Of a DNA stretch of 64,000 nt, positions 29,093 to 37,517 are shown piece after piece. Made by a program: the position numbers and the translations under genes. This DNA is from JBNAVJ01 sp049700455 (GTDB lineage: Bacteria; Bacteroidota; Ignavibacteria; Tepidaquicellales; Tepidaquicellaceae), in NCBI GenBank assembly GCA_049700455.1, contig JBNAVJ010000002.1, positions 168,667 through 232,666 of the forward strand. Direction: 5' to 3'. Positions within the stretch are counted from its first letter, which is position 1. Each line of letters starts with the position of its first letter. The notes under the pieces were generated by a model that did no database searches, was not told the DNA's origin, and worked only from the letters and a program-made list of their open reading frames with translations.

Positions 29093-30248
29093 CTGTGTGA
29101 TTGCGTCCTATGTTTATAAAAGTTTTTAGCTCAATTGGAAGATAATAAAGTATTATGCCTATCACAAGCGATATCACAAATCCATAAGAGAGTCCTGCCG
29201 CAATTATTCCAACAAACAAGGCAATTATAAAATCTTTTTGTTGACCCCGTAGATCCCTCACCAGAACCATAAGTGATAGCCCTTCAAACAAAAGAATTAC
29301 CCCCAGTATAGGCAACGGGAAAATGTTTACAATAGTATCAAAAGCAGTTCCAAAAAATACCCCTATAAAAACATAAAATATACCATATATAACAACTGAA
29401 CCCCCAGTTCTTCCTCCAAAGATGTAATGACCTATCATACCCCCTGATCCATGACAACTGGGGATTCCTCCAAAGAACGGAATTATCAAATTCATAAATG
29501 AATACGTTAAACCAATTTTCTTAATAGTTACCGGAGGTCTATCAGGAAACAAGTCCTGTACGACCTGTTTTGTTGCTATTATAGAATTCCCAAGCGAGAG
29601 CGGAATTTGAGGTAAAGCCAATAATAAAAATCCTTTTGAAACATCTTCCAATGACGGTACAACTAATCGGGGGAGATTAAAACCAACAATACTTTTAAAA
29701 TGTAATGATTACCCCTCAAATATTAAAACATAAAGAATGCCCAAAAGTAAAACTACAAGTGAAGATGGATATTTCTTGTTGTCTATTAAAACAATAATAA
29801 CTACAAACGATATAAATGCAAGCACAAACCCACCAACACCTTTGTCTGGAATATACTTCTGAAAGGCAAGCAAACTTAAACTAATCCCAAGTCCTAATTG
29901 AATTCCTCTAACAACTGCCTTCGGAATAAGTTCTGCAATTTTGGTCAATAGACCTGTTGCTGACAATATTAACATTACAACACCAATAGCAAGTCCGGCA
30001 CCCAGCAGAATATTACCTCCAATTTGTTGAGCAATTACCAGAGTTGCCATTGCTTTAAGTGGTTGTACTGGCATCGGCATTCTGTAAATCAAGCCCGTTA
30101 AAATTTGCATAATACCAAACACTATTAGCACCCCCGGCGTATACATCCCGGCAGCAAGAATAAGTGCTACAATCAAAGGGAAATCTGTACCAATATCCCC
30201 AAACGCACCAGATAATTCCTGCCTATTGAATTTTATTCCTTCGATCAA
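29064..30248 (-). pseudogene. MOT1-type molybdate/tungstate transporter interrupted by an in-frame TAA
   Basis: Two open pieces, 29709-30248 and 29064-29708, are in the same reading frame, separated only by a TAA at 29709-29711. The joined product would be about 394 residues with about ten membrane helices. Family motifs fall in both pieces: GAFGDIGTDFPL and PMPVQPLKAMATL in the first, LPQIPLSLGNSIIATKQ and GGIPSCHGSGG in the second. It resembles the MOT1/SulP-like molybdate transporters. The codons after the TAA continue plausible sequence (SLHFKSIVGFNLPRLVVPS) before the next usable start. Either a nonsense mutation, a sequencing error or stop readthrough explains it. The first start is TTG. 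Position next to moaA supports oxyanion uptake. Confidence 0.8.
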
Positions 30249-30276
30249 AACCTTCCTATTAATTAAAAAGTAAAAT

Positions 30277-30609
30277 TTACCTTAAACCTTTTTCTTCTAT
30301 AATATCATCAACCCAGCTAAGAGCAGCCATCATAGATGGAAGTCCAATAGTTGGGAGTGAAAGTAAAACTACCTGTTTGAGTTCTTCAGGTGTGCAACCA
30401 GCCTCAATTGCTTTTCTTGTATGAGAGTGTACTGCACCTTCTAACCTTGCACCGGTAGAAATTGCAAGTTTGATTAATGCACGGATTTTCTCATCTAACG
30501 GACCCGATTTGTGAACTGCCTCCCCTAATGATTCATAAGCCTTTGCAACCTCAGGATAATCCTGGGTAAACTTCTTAAATCTTTTTGGTATTCCTATATT
30601 TTTTAAAAT
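30277..30609 (-). CDS. Carboxymuconolactone decarboxylase (CMD/AhpD-like) family protein, no standard start codon
   Basis: The frame encodes about 110 residues beginning near IPKRFKKFTQDYPEVAKAY and continuing with GPLDEKIRALIKLAIS, EGAVHSHTRKAIEAG and LPSMMAALSWVDDI, a complete CMD domain. It lacks the CxxC pair of true AhpD. No ATG, GTG or TTG precedes the domain in frame; the frame opens after a TAA at 30613-30615, so the left end is set at an ATT codon (30609) as the earliest possible start. It is either started at a rare codon or is damaged. It is the first gene downstream of the riboswitch and terminator, and the next gene (transporter) begins 28 bp after its stop. Confidence 0.75.
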   Translation of the reverse strand: MLKNIGIPKRFKKFTQDYPEVAKAYESLGEAVHKSGPLDEKIRALIKLAISTGARLEGAVHSHTRKAIEAGCTPEELKQVVLLSLPTIGLPSMMAALSWVDDIIEEKGLR

Positions 30610-30622
30610 TTGTTAATAAATT

Positions 30623-30648
30623 AAAAAACCCCGTATTTACAATCGGGG
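30623..30648 (-). terminator. Intrinsic terminator of the molybdopterin-operon leader
   Basis: On the minus strand CCCCG (30648-30644) pairs with CGGGG (30633-30629), and ATT/AAT extends the stem around a short loop. A run of six T follows at 30628-30623. It lies 14 bp after the aptamer and before the first gene, the position of a transcription-attenuation terminator. Confidence 0.8.
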
Positions 30649-30662
30649 CTAATAGACTTAGC

Positions 30663-30759
30663 TTCTCCTTTGCAAATACGGCAGGCAAGCCAGTTTCCCA
30701 ACTTACCCTATCGGCTAAAACACATATCACTCTGGACTTAGTAGCTTTAGCTCGGAGAA
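30663..30759 (-). promoter_or_regulatory. Moco/Tuco-family riboswitch aptamer (molybdenum or tungsten cofactor)
   Basis: About 97 nt upstream of the molybdopterin operon. The outer stem TTCTCC (30759-30754) pairs with GGAGAA (30668-30663). The core reads TTTTAGCCGATAGGG, then a hairpin GGTAAG...CTTGCC, then TGCCGTATTTGCAAAGGAG. From memory these match, in order, the E. coli moaA leader (GCCACCAGGG, the GGCGAAG/CTTCGCC hairpin, CCGTATCTGGAAAGG). GATATG (about 30729-30724) can pair with CGTATT as the inner stem. A terminator and a complementary antiterminator strand follow. Genome context (CMD, transporter, moaA, moaC, moeA, mobA) supports cofactor sensing. Not checked against a covariance model. 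Confidence 0.78.
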
Positions 30760-30959
30760 ATATTTACAGTAATGTATACAAACTCGTTTTTACATTTTAG
30801 TCATTTCATCATTACCAAAAAGTTTCCTTCCAAACATAAGTCGCCGTCAGATCATTTGGAAACATTAACTTAACTTTGTCATTACAGTTTTTTACAGAAA
30901 CTTAACAATCCCATAACCAATAAAGGCTAACTTTGTAATAAACCAAAATAAATACAACT

Positions 30960-31316
30960 ATGAAAAATTTAATTCTCATCTCTATCTTTAGCTTCATCAT
31001 AACGGCAAGTTCAATTGTTCAAGGACAACCCAACAAGCAGATTTATGAAATAGGTTATCTAAAAGTTTATACAAGCCAAACTTACTTCTATGATGATGGA
31101 GTTTATAGAAAAGAATATTCCCCATTTTTTATACTCGATGAAAATAGGAATGTCATTATGAAAGTCGGCAGAGCTCTTGATGAACCATTCATTATCGGTC
31201 TTAAAATTGGGGAATATTTCATTATACAGGAGAGTAATAATACAGTCCCCTCAAGGCACGAAATAAAACTAACCATTGCCTCTCCCACACTTAAAGAAGT
31301 AAAAGTTGACCAATAA
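30960..31316 (+). CDS. Small secreted protein of unknown function
   Basis: 118 residues with a signal peptide (about 1-22, ending V-Q-G-Q). The mature part is mostly beta-rich with many aromatics (YLKVYTSQTYFYDDGVYR). I recognise no domain. It is on the plus strand, divergent from the riboswitch leader, and its stop is 12 bp from the stop of the convergent porin gene. The strong signal peptide and intact frame argue that it is real. Confidence 0.65.
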   Translation: MKNLILISIFSFIITASSIVQGQPNKQIYEIGYLKVYTSQTYFYDDGVYRKEYSPFFILDENRNVIMKVGRALDEPFIIGLKIGEYFIIQESNNTVPSRHEIKLTIASPTLKEVKVDQ

Positions 31317-31328
31317 TATGATATATCC

Positions 31329-32426
31329 TTAGAAGAAGGAATAGAAAAAGGTTATCCTTGGAGTAACTGAGCTCTTAATTGTTCTACCACTCGGTAGTGA
31401 TTCATAGGTTTCAATTATTACATTTGGACTGATTGTAACTTTTTCATCTGGCTTAAAGTTTAAACTAAATATAAACCAGTTTCGCGAATCACCACTAACA
31501 TTAGAATCAGTGTTAGGATCATAATAATCATATCTTCCAACGAGTGCTAACTGTTTCATAAAATTATAAGATGCAAAAACCGATAGACCTATTCCTATCC
31601 TGTCCTTAACTTCTGTTCCCGTAATCATTCCATTTTGCCTTTGATTTAAGAAAGCTTCTGCTCCAAATGTATAAAAATCCTTCTTTTTATACCCTACAAA
31701 GATGGCATAGGTCAGGTCATTGTTTGATAAAGTTACAGGAGGATTGGTAGTACTGTTTGGATCATTAATAGCCGGTCTTGCCTTAAAATCAGCATAAAAT
31801 GTTGCTGTTAAATCTTTTAGTGGATTTAACTGCAAATGGGCATAAAATCTTTTATACTTATCAACTTCAGGAGAGTTATTACTACCATCGCCTATCATAA
31901 TCCAATATCGTAAAAAACCATCAGAGAGTATATTCCCCTTCAATGTAATTGCAATATCACGTGATGGAGCAATGCCTCTCAAGTCTATCATAGTCTTTTC
32001 AAGAAACCTATTACCCCAGATTCCTTCAGAAACTTCGAATGTAGGTGGAGGTTGAATACCAAAAATTAAATCACTCCCTTTGAAAATATTTCGCCATTGT
32101 AAATATGCATCTTTTACAGCTACACCTATTCTGTTGTTGCTTGTGTTTGCAACTCCATCAGCTTCCAATCGGAACCTCGTTGTGAACGTTTCAGAAATAT
32201 CATAATCATAAGTAAAATAGACTCTTCTTAATTGAAATCCATTTAAATCTCTTGCTCCTCCATTGGCAACATCAGGTAAAGATGCAATCCCTGTATCTCT
32301 TGTAAGATTGTAAAAATAATCTCCAAATATATAGCCGGATAGCCGACCTTTATTTGTTACTTCCTGAGCAATGAGAAAATTCATTGAAACTAATAAAGAC
32401 ATTGTCAAAGTTAATAATCTTTTCAT
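31329..32426 (-). CDS. Outer-membrane porin (OprO/OprP-like beta-barrel)
   Basis: 365 residues with a signal peptide (about 1-20, ending NFLIAQ). Alternating hydrophobic/polar strands fill the rest, with an FQLRRVYFTYDYDISETFTTRFRLE-type opening (about 63-87) and a terminal aromatic residue (FFYSFF) as expected for BAM insertion. Phosphate-selective porin-like proteins share this layout. Substrate is unknown. It stands alone, about 290 bp from katG. Confidence 0.75.
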   Translation of the reverse strand: MKRLLTLTMSLLVSMNFLIAQEVTNKGRLSGYIFGDYFYNLTRDTGIASLPDVANGGARDLNGFQLRRVYFTYDYDISETFTTRFRLEADGVANTSNNRIGVAVKDAYLQWRNIFKGSDLIFGIQPPPTFEVSEGIWGNRFLEKTMIDLRGIAPSRDIAITLKGNILSDGFLRYWIMIGDGSNNSPEVDKYKRFYAHLQLNPLKDLTATFYADFKARPAINDPNSTTNPPVTLSNNDLTYAIFVGYKKKDFYTFGAEAFLNQRQNGMITGTEVKDRIGIGLSVFASYNFMKQLALVGRYDYYDPNTDSNVSGDSRNWFIFSLNFKPDEKVTISPNVIIETYESLPSGRTIKSSVTPRITFFYSFF

Positions 32427-32651
32427 AAGACTTTATGATTTTGGTTTATACTTCAAAATACAAAGCGAATAGAATTATGTAAGTACTTCCCACTCAATCT
32501 GTTGACTAGCAATAAAATTTGGTTGGTTTATTTCTTATTAGAAATTTAAAGTTTTTTTAAATTATTATTGATTGTTGCTAATATATAATTTTATCTTCTA
32601 AATTGAAACTCAAATCAGCATTTAAGGAATATGAATTTTACTTTAACACAA

Positions 32652-32680
32652 AAGAGCCGTGGTTGAACACCACGGCTCTT
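32652..32680 (-). terminator. Terminator after katG
   Basis: A perfect inverted repeat AAGAGCCGTGG ... CCACGGCTCTT with a short loop. On the minus strand it is followed by TTTTGTGTT. It lies 40 bp past the katG stop, so it most likely ends that transcript; it could act in both directions. Confidence 0.85.
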
Positions 32681-32720
32681 ATTCATCTTAACAAACAACC
32701 CGTAACTTAAACCTGCGCAT

Positions 32721-34916
32721 TTAAACAACATCAAACCTATCAAGCATCATTACCTTGTTCCAGGCAGAAACAAAATCCTTTACAAACTTTTCCTGTCCGT
32801 CTGAACTTGCATATACTTCGGCAATCGCTCTGAGTTCTGAATTAGAACCAAAAACCAGGTCTACACGTGTAGCTTTCCATTTCAACCTGCCCGTTTTTCT
32901 ATCATACCCCTCAAAAGTTTCTTTTGAATCATCCATTGACTTCCATTCTATTCCCATATCAAGAACATTGACAAAGAAATCATTTGTCAACACTTCTGGA
33001 CGTTCAGTAAAGACTCCATAATCAGAATTGTCCCAGTTGGCTCGTAACATACGCATACCTCCAACCAACACCGTCATTTCTGGTACTGAGAGAGAAAGCA
33101 AATTTGCTTTATCAACCAGAAAATGCTCTGATGGTACTGCAAACTTTGCTTTAAGATAATTGCGGAACCCATCAGCATAAGGTTCAAGAACTGCAAACGA
33201 ATTTACATCTGTTTGTTCCTGAGATGCATCCATTCGACCTGGTGTAAAGGGAACTATAATATCAAAGCCCGCATTCTTAGCAGCCTGTTCCACAGCTGTG
33301 CAACCTGCAAGAACAATTAAATCTGCAAGAGAAATTTTCTTACCATCTTTTTGAGCTAAGGTAAATTCACTTTGAATTTTCTCAAGTGCAGTCAACACTT
33401 GTCTTAAACGCGGTGGATTATTGACCTCCCAGTTTCGTTGAGGCTCTAACCTAATTCGTGCTCCGTTTGCACCTCCCCTCTTATCAGAATTGCGATAAGT
33501 TGAAGCAGAAGCCCATGCAGTTACAACCAATTCGGAAATTGATAGACCTGAAGCAAGAATTCTTTTTTTCAATTCTGCAATATCTCTTTCATCAATTAAT
33601 TTGTGGTCTACTTTTGGAATTGGATCCTGCCATATAAAGTCTTCTTCTGGAACCTCAGGTCCAAGATAGCGAGATTTAGGCCCCATATCTCTGTGGGTTA
33701 GTTTAAACCATGCTCGAGCAAATGCCTTTGCCAACAGATCAGGATTTTCATAAAAATGTCTTGAAATCTTTTCATATACAGGGTCAAATTTTAAAGCAAG
33801 ATCTGTAGTGAGCATCCCTGGTAAATGTTTTTTTGAAGGGTCGTGTGCATCTGGAATAATTGGTTCAGCATTCCTTGCAACCCACTGATATGCTCCTGCA
33901 GGACTTTTGGTTAACTCCCATTCGTATTCAAATAGATGTTTGAAGAAATCATGCCCCCATTTCGTTGGAGTAGTTGTCCAGGTCAATTCCGGTCCCCCTG
34001 TCAATGTATCTGGTCCCTTACCTGATTTGTATTTGTATCTCCAGCCTAATCCTTGTTCCTCAACTCCAGCTGCTTCTGGTTCAGGACCCATTAGTTTCGG
34101 CTCCCCTTGCCCATGAGCTTTACCAAAAGTGTGACCACCGGCAATCAGAGCAACTGTCTCTTCATCATTCATACCCATTCTGGTGAACGTCTCTCGAATA
34201 TCTTTAGCTGCTGCAAGTGGATCTGGAACACCGCCAGGACCTTCAGGATTAACATAAATAAGTCCCATCTGAACAGCCGCAAGAGGATTTTCCAGTTGTC
34301 TTTCTCCTGAATAACGTTTCTCGTCAGATAGCCACTTCGTCTCTGAGCCCCAATATATGCTTTCATCGGGTTCCCAAGCGTCTTCTCTGCCCCCACCAAA
34401 ACCAATAGTCTTCAAACCCATTGATTCTAATGCTACATTTCCAGCAAGTATCATTAAATCTGCCCAGGAAATTTTGCTTCCATATTTTTTTTTAATAGGC
34501 CAGAGTAAACGCCTTGCCTTATCAAGATTAGCATTATCAGGCCAACTGTTCAAAGGAGGAAACCTTTGAAGCCCTCCATTGGCTCCACCTCTGCCATCTC
34601 CTATCCTGTATGTTCCGGCACTGTGCCACGCCATACGGATAAATAAGGGCCCATAATGACCAAAATCTGCAGGCCACCAATCTTGAGACTGAGTCATTAG
34701 TTCACGAAGATCTTTTTTTAAGCCTGCATAATCAAGAGTATTAAAAGCTTCTCTGTAATTAAAAGTTTTATCCATAGGATTGGATAAAGAAGAATTCTGT
34801 CTGAGAATCTTAAGTTTCAAACGATTAGGCCACCAGTCTTCAACTTTGGTCCCTATACTTCCTACTCCTGGTGAATGTTCCATTCGTTCGTTTCCATTTT
34901 GAGAATTGTTATTCAT
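32721..34916 (-). CDS. katG: Catalase-peroxidase
   Basis: 731 residues, the normal two-domain size. The distal heme motif MAWHSAGTYR with the preceding tryptophan context is at about 93-102. The Tyr of the Met-Tyr-Trp crosslink is in MGLIYVNPEGP (about 217-227), and the proximal ligand motif IAGGHTFGKAHG is at about 258-269. It removes hydrogen peroxide and has peroxidase activity. The last residues (DRFDVV) fit the family. The gene has its own terminator and long upstream region, so it is monocistronic. A regulator box could not be identified. Confidence 0.96.
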   Translation of the reverse strand: MNNNSQNGNERMEHSPGVGSIGTKVEDWWPNRLKLKILRQNSSLSNPMDKTFNYREAFNTLDYAGLKKDLRELMTQSQDWWPADFGHYGPLFIRMAWHSAGTYRIGDGRGGANGGLQRFPPLNSWPDNANLDKARRLLWPIKKKYGSKISWADLMILAGNVALESMGLKTIGFGGGREDAWEPDESIYWGSETKWLSDEKRYSGERQLENPLAAVQMGLIYVNPEGPGGVPDPLAAAKDIRETFTRMGMNDEETVALIAGGHTFGKAHGQGEPKLMGPEPEAAGVEEQGLGWRYKYKSGKGPDTLTGGPELTWTTTPTKWGHDFFKHLFEYEWELTKSPAGAYQWVARNAEPIIPDAHDPSKKHLPGMLTTDLALKFDPVYEKISRHFYENPDLLAKAFARAWFKLTHRDMGPKSRYLGPEVPEEDFIWQDPIPKVDHKLIDERDIAELKKRILASGLSISELVVTAWASASTYRNSDKRGGANGARIRLEPQRNWEVNNPPRLRQVLTALEKIQSEFTLAQKDGKKISLADLIVLAGCTAVEQAAKNAGFDIIVPFTPGRMDASQEQTDVNSFAVLEPYADGFRNYLKAKFAVPSEHFLVDKANLLSLSVPEMTVLVGGMRMLRANWDNSDYGVFTERPEVLTNDFFVNVLDMGIEWKSMDDSKETFEGYDRKTGRLKWKATRVDLVFGSNSELRAIAEVYASSDGQEKFVKDFVSAWNKVMMLDRFDVV

Positions 34917-35346
34917 AATAGCTCCTTTTTTATTTCTTCAATAATATGATATAAAAAAATTCAATTTGCAGTATAATATCCAATCAAGTAATTGCAAAAC
35001 ATTTATATATTTCTACTTTATTTAATACCACTGAACTATCATCAATATGATAACTGATAAGAACCGCTTATAATAGTTAATAAGTTAGACACGGGACATT
35101 GTAATTATAAAACAATAAGTTTTCATACATAATATTTGCTCAAACAGTTTTATAATCCTAAATCTTTTAACTACGTATAACAAAATTTGTCATTGTGGAG
35201 TTTCTCCGTATGTTTAACGAAAAGTTTATAAAGTTTTGGGTTAATATAACTACGTGATACGTCACTAAGGCTCCAGGTGTTATCTACTTTTTTGCAGCCT
35301 TTATAACATTGTCAAATATCAGAGATGAGTATCACTTGTTATCTGA
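34917..35346. other. Long katG upstream / degenerate intergenic region
   Basis: About 430 bp with no credible open frame. It must contain the katG promoter close to 34917. The rest, up to the acr3 remnant, is AT-rich and looks like decayed sequence. Confidence 0.45.
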
Positions 35347-35493
35347 TAAAGGTCCAATAATTCAGTTTACAATCAGAGATAGGCTTAGTAATTTTATGGT
35401 TTTGAAAACCATTGTAAGTTCCTCATATTTAACTTTTGCAAGCGGTGGGGATATCATCAATATTAACCCAATAGCAATTGGAATGTTTGTCGG
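35347..35493 (-). pseudogene. acr3 (arsenite permease) remnant
   Basis: 49 codons on the minus strand read PTNIPIAIGLILMISPPL, then AKVKYEELTMVFKTIKLLSL, then SLIVN-stop-IIGPL. This is the same segment as residues of the intact acr3 at 39598-40659 (TTNIPIAIGLILMMYPPL, AKVRYEELPVVFKNLKLLSL, SLIQNWIVGPL). The conserved Trp codon is now TGA. Sequence on both sides no longer matches, so it is a truncated decayed copy. A 99-codon plus-strand frame over it is only its antisense. Confidence 0.85.
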
Positions 35494-35689
35494 TCCACAT
35501 TGCTCAGCAACTTCCAGAAACTTGCTATACAAGGTAATAATAAGCTTACAGCAACTCAGAAAAACATTGTTAGAAAAATCCAGAGTGAGAGTGTTAGATA
35601 ACGAGTAAAAGAGGATAATCTTTTGATACTAAAGTAATTCATATTTTATCCTCAATCCTTTTGTAAATTATTTAGTGACATTTCATTTC

Positions 35690-35935
35690 TCACTTTTTAA
35701 AATCTTTTAACCAATGCAGTAAAGTTGATTTTGTCGGAATCTTACCTTGAATCAATACCTTGTTATTTACAATCAATGCTGGGGTAAGCATAATTCCATA
35801 ATCTAAAAACCTGTCTCTGTCAACTATCTTTTCAATTTTTGCCGCTAAATTGTTCTCAGACACAACTTCGTTGCAGAGTTCATATAGTTTTTCACAGTTT
35901 ATGCAACCAGGTCCAAAAATTTTAATGTCTAACAT
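35690..35935 (-). CDS. Small thioredoxin-fold protein (redox-active disulfide protein 2 type)
   Basis: 81 residues forming one compact thioredoxin-like fold. The active-site pair is C-I-N-C near residues 11-14 (FGPGCINCEKL), and the cis-proline region is MLTPALIVN (about 49-57). It is a close relative of the proteins at 38914 and 41707. These small thioredoxins typically accompany permeases and Acr3 in arsenic operons and may supply electrons to ArsC or act with the permease. It is the last gene in the arsenic cluster. Confidence 0.88.
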   Translation of the reverse strand: MLDIKIFGPGCINCEKLYELCNEVVSENNLAAKIEKIVDRDRFLDYGIMLTPALIVNNKVLIQGKIPTKSTLLHWLKDFKK

Positions 35936-36087
35936 TTTTATTTCTCCTTTCTTTTAAGTAGTTATCTCTAGCTTTTAGTATAAGAAAAGTACAAGCTATA
36001 CAGTCCTTGTTAACTCTTCACATTCCATAAATTCCTTTTTCTGTTCTGTAAACACCTTGTACTTTCTAAATATAATTTTTTAAATCA

Positions 36088-37389
36088 CTAAAACAAGGCT
36101 CCATAAATAAATCCGCTTATTGTCGCCATAATAACAACAAGAGAAACATACACAACTGTTTTCTTCGTGCCTAATACACCACGAATTACAAGCATACTGG
36201 GTAACGACAGCGCAGGACCAGCAAGTAACAGTGCAAGTGCTGGGCCTTTACCCATTCCATTATTAATCAATCCTTGAACGATTGGAATCTCAGTCAACGT
36301 TGCGAAATACATAAACGCTCCTGTAATTGATGCAAAAAAATTTGAAAACAATGAATTCCCTCCAACCAGCATATATATCCATTCTTTAGGAATTATCCCG
36401 CCGCCACCTTCAGCCCTACCTAACAAAAATCCTGCTACTAAAACTCCCGCCCCAAGCAATGGCATAATTTGTTTGGCAAATCCCCACGTTTCCCCTAACC
36501 ATAAATTGCCTTCCCCTTCTGTAAACGTTAATGCAAGCGATGTAGCAATAACCCCTACAACAAAAGGAACTAACGGATTGTGGTAAAACCAGAGAGCAGA
36601 AATTACAACTGCAAGTCCGCCAAGCAAAACATAAACTTTCTTCACTCTTACAACATATATCAATGTAAAAGCGTATATGATTCCAAAAATTGAAGTTATA
36701 AGCCATTTATTATAATATATAAAATACCAAAATCCTTCTGTTTCAAGTGGTTTACCCCAATTCACAAATACCAATATAGCAACCACTACAAAAAAATGAA
36801 GTGATGTTTGCCATAAGGGCCTTGATTCCTGAACTTCGGGCATAGCAAGTTGCATATCAGTTCGCTCCTTCTCTTCCTTTCGGTAAATGAACGCCATGAT
36901 TAAGCCGATAACCAAACTAAATGTTACAGCACCAATTATTCTCGCAATACCAAGTTCAAAACCGAGTATTCTTGCTGTTAGAATAATTGCTAAGACATTT
37001 ATTGCAGGTCCAGAATATAAGAAGGCAATTGCAGGACCCAACCCAGCACCTCTCTTATGAATGCTTGAAAATAAAGGCAAAACAGTGCAGGAACAAACAG
37101 CCAAAATTGTTCCTGATACAGAAGCAATCAAATATGCTTTCCACTTCTTAGCTTTGGCGCCAAAATACTTCACAATAGATGCCTGACTGATAAACACCGC
37201 TATAATACCAGCAATAAAAAACGCTGGAATCAGGCAAAGCAAAACGTGTTCCTGAGCATACCATTTTGCTAAAGCAAATGCATCTATTAATGCGTTTCGG
37301 AACACAGGAGTCTCAATAGGTAAGTAATAAGCAAAGAAAAAAAAACCTGTTATTACGAGGAACGATTTATATTGCTCTTTCCAGTTCAT
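36088..37389 (-). CDS. Permease of the DUF318/UPF0718 (ArsP-like) family
   Basis: 433 residues with about 11 hydrophobic helices. The family motif with paired cysteines is visible: GTILAVCSCTVLPLFSSIHK (about 94-113), followed by G-P-A-I-A-F-L-Y-S-G-P-A. A second related half carries GPALALLLAGPALSLPS. ArsP proteins export organic or trivalent arsenicals; the operon context agrees with that, but family members have other cargoes. A small thioredoxin follows and an arsR remnant lies upstream. It is longer than the second permease at 40669. Confidence 0.85.
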   Translation of the reverse strand: MNWKEQYKSFLVITGFFFFAYYLPIETPVFRNALIDAFALAKWYAQEHVLLCLIPAFFIAGIIAVFISQASIVKYFGAKAKKWKAYLIASVSGTILAVCSCTVLPLFSSIHKRGAGLGPAIAFLYSGPAINVLAIILTARILGFELGIARIIGAVTFSLVIGLIMAFIYRKEEKERTDMQLAMPEVQESRPLWQTSLHFFVVVAILVFVNWGKPLETEGFWYFIYYNKWLITSIFGIIYAFTLIYVVRVKKVYVLLGGLAVVISALWFYHNPLVPFVVGVIATSLALTFTEGEGNLWLGETWGFAKQIMPLLGAGVLVAGFLLGRAEGGGGIIPKEWIYMLVGGNSLFSNFFASITGAFMYFATLTEIPIVQGLINNGMGKGPALALLLAGPALSLPSMLVIRGVLGTKKTVVYVSLVVIMATISGFIYGALF

Positions 37390-37517
37390 AAATATAGTTT
37401 TGGTTACAATTATAATATTGATATAATTTCAAAGTTTAACTTAATGTTTAATTTTTTTCTCAACAGGTTTCAGCAATTCTTTCTCTCAGGAATAATGCCA
37501 ATCACAGACTTATCATT

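Noticed and set aside
30663..30759. Cobalamin or c-di-GMP-I riboswitch
   Set aside because: The B12 box and the GEMM core (GGGCAAACC, GACGCAAAGCC) are not present in order; the Moco-type strings fit better and match the genes downstream.
30585..30800. Plus-strand ORF of 71 codons upstream of the secreted protein
   Set aside because: It lies antisense to the riboswitch, terminator and the start of the CMD gene, and its product has no coding character.
34917..35100. PerR/Fur box in front of katG
   Set aside because: AT-rich palindromic fragments exist, but none fits the consensus well enough to call.
35309..35608. Plus-strand ORF of 99 codons as a gene
   Set aside because: It is antisense to the acr3 remnant; the similarity to Acr3 is on the minus strand.
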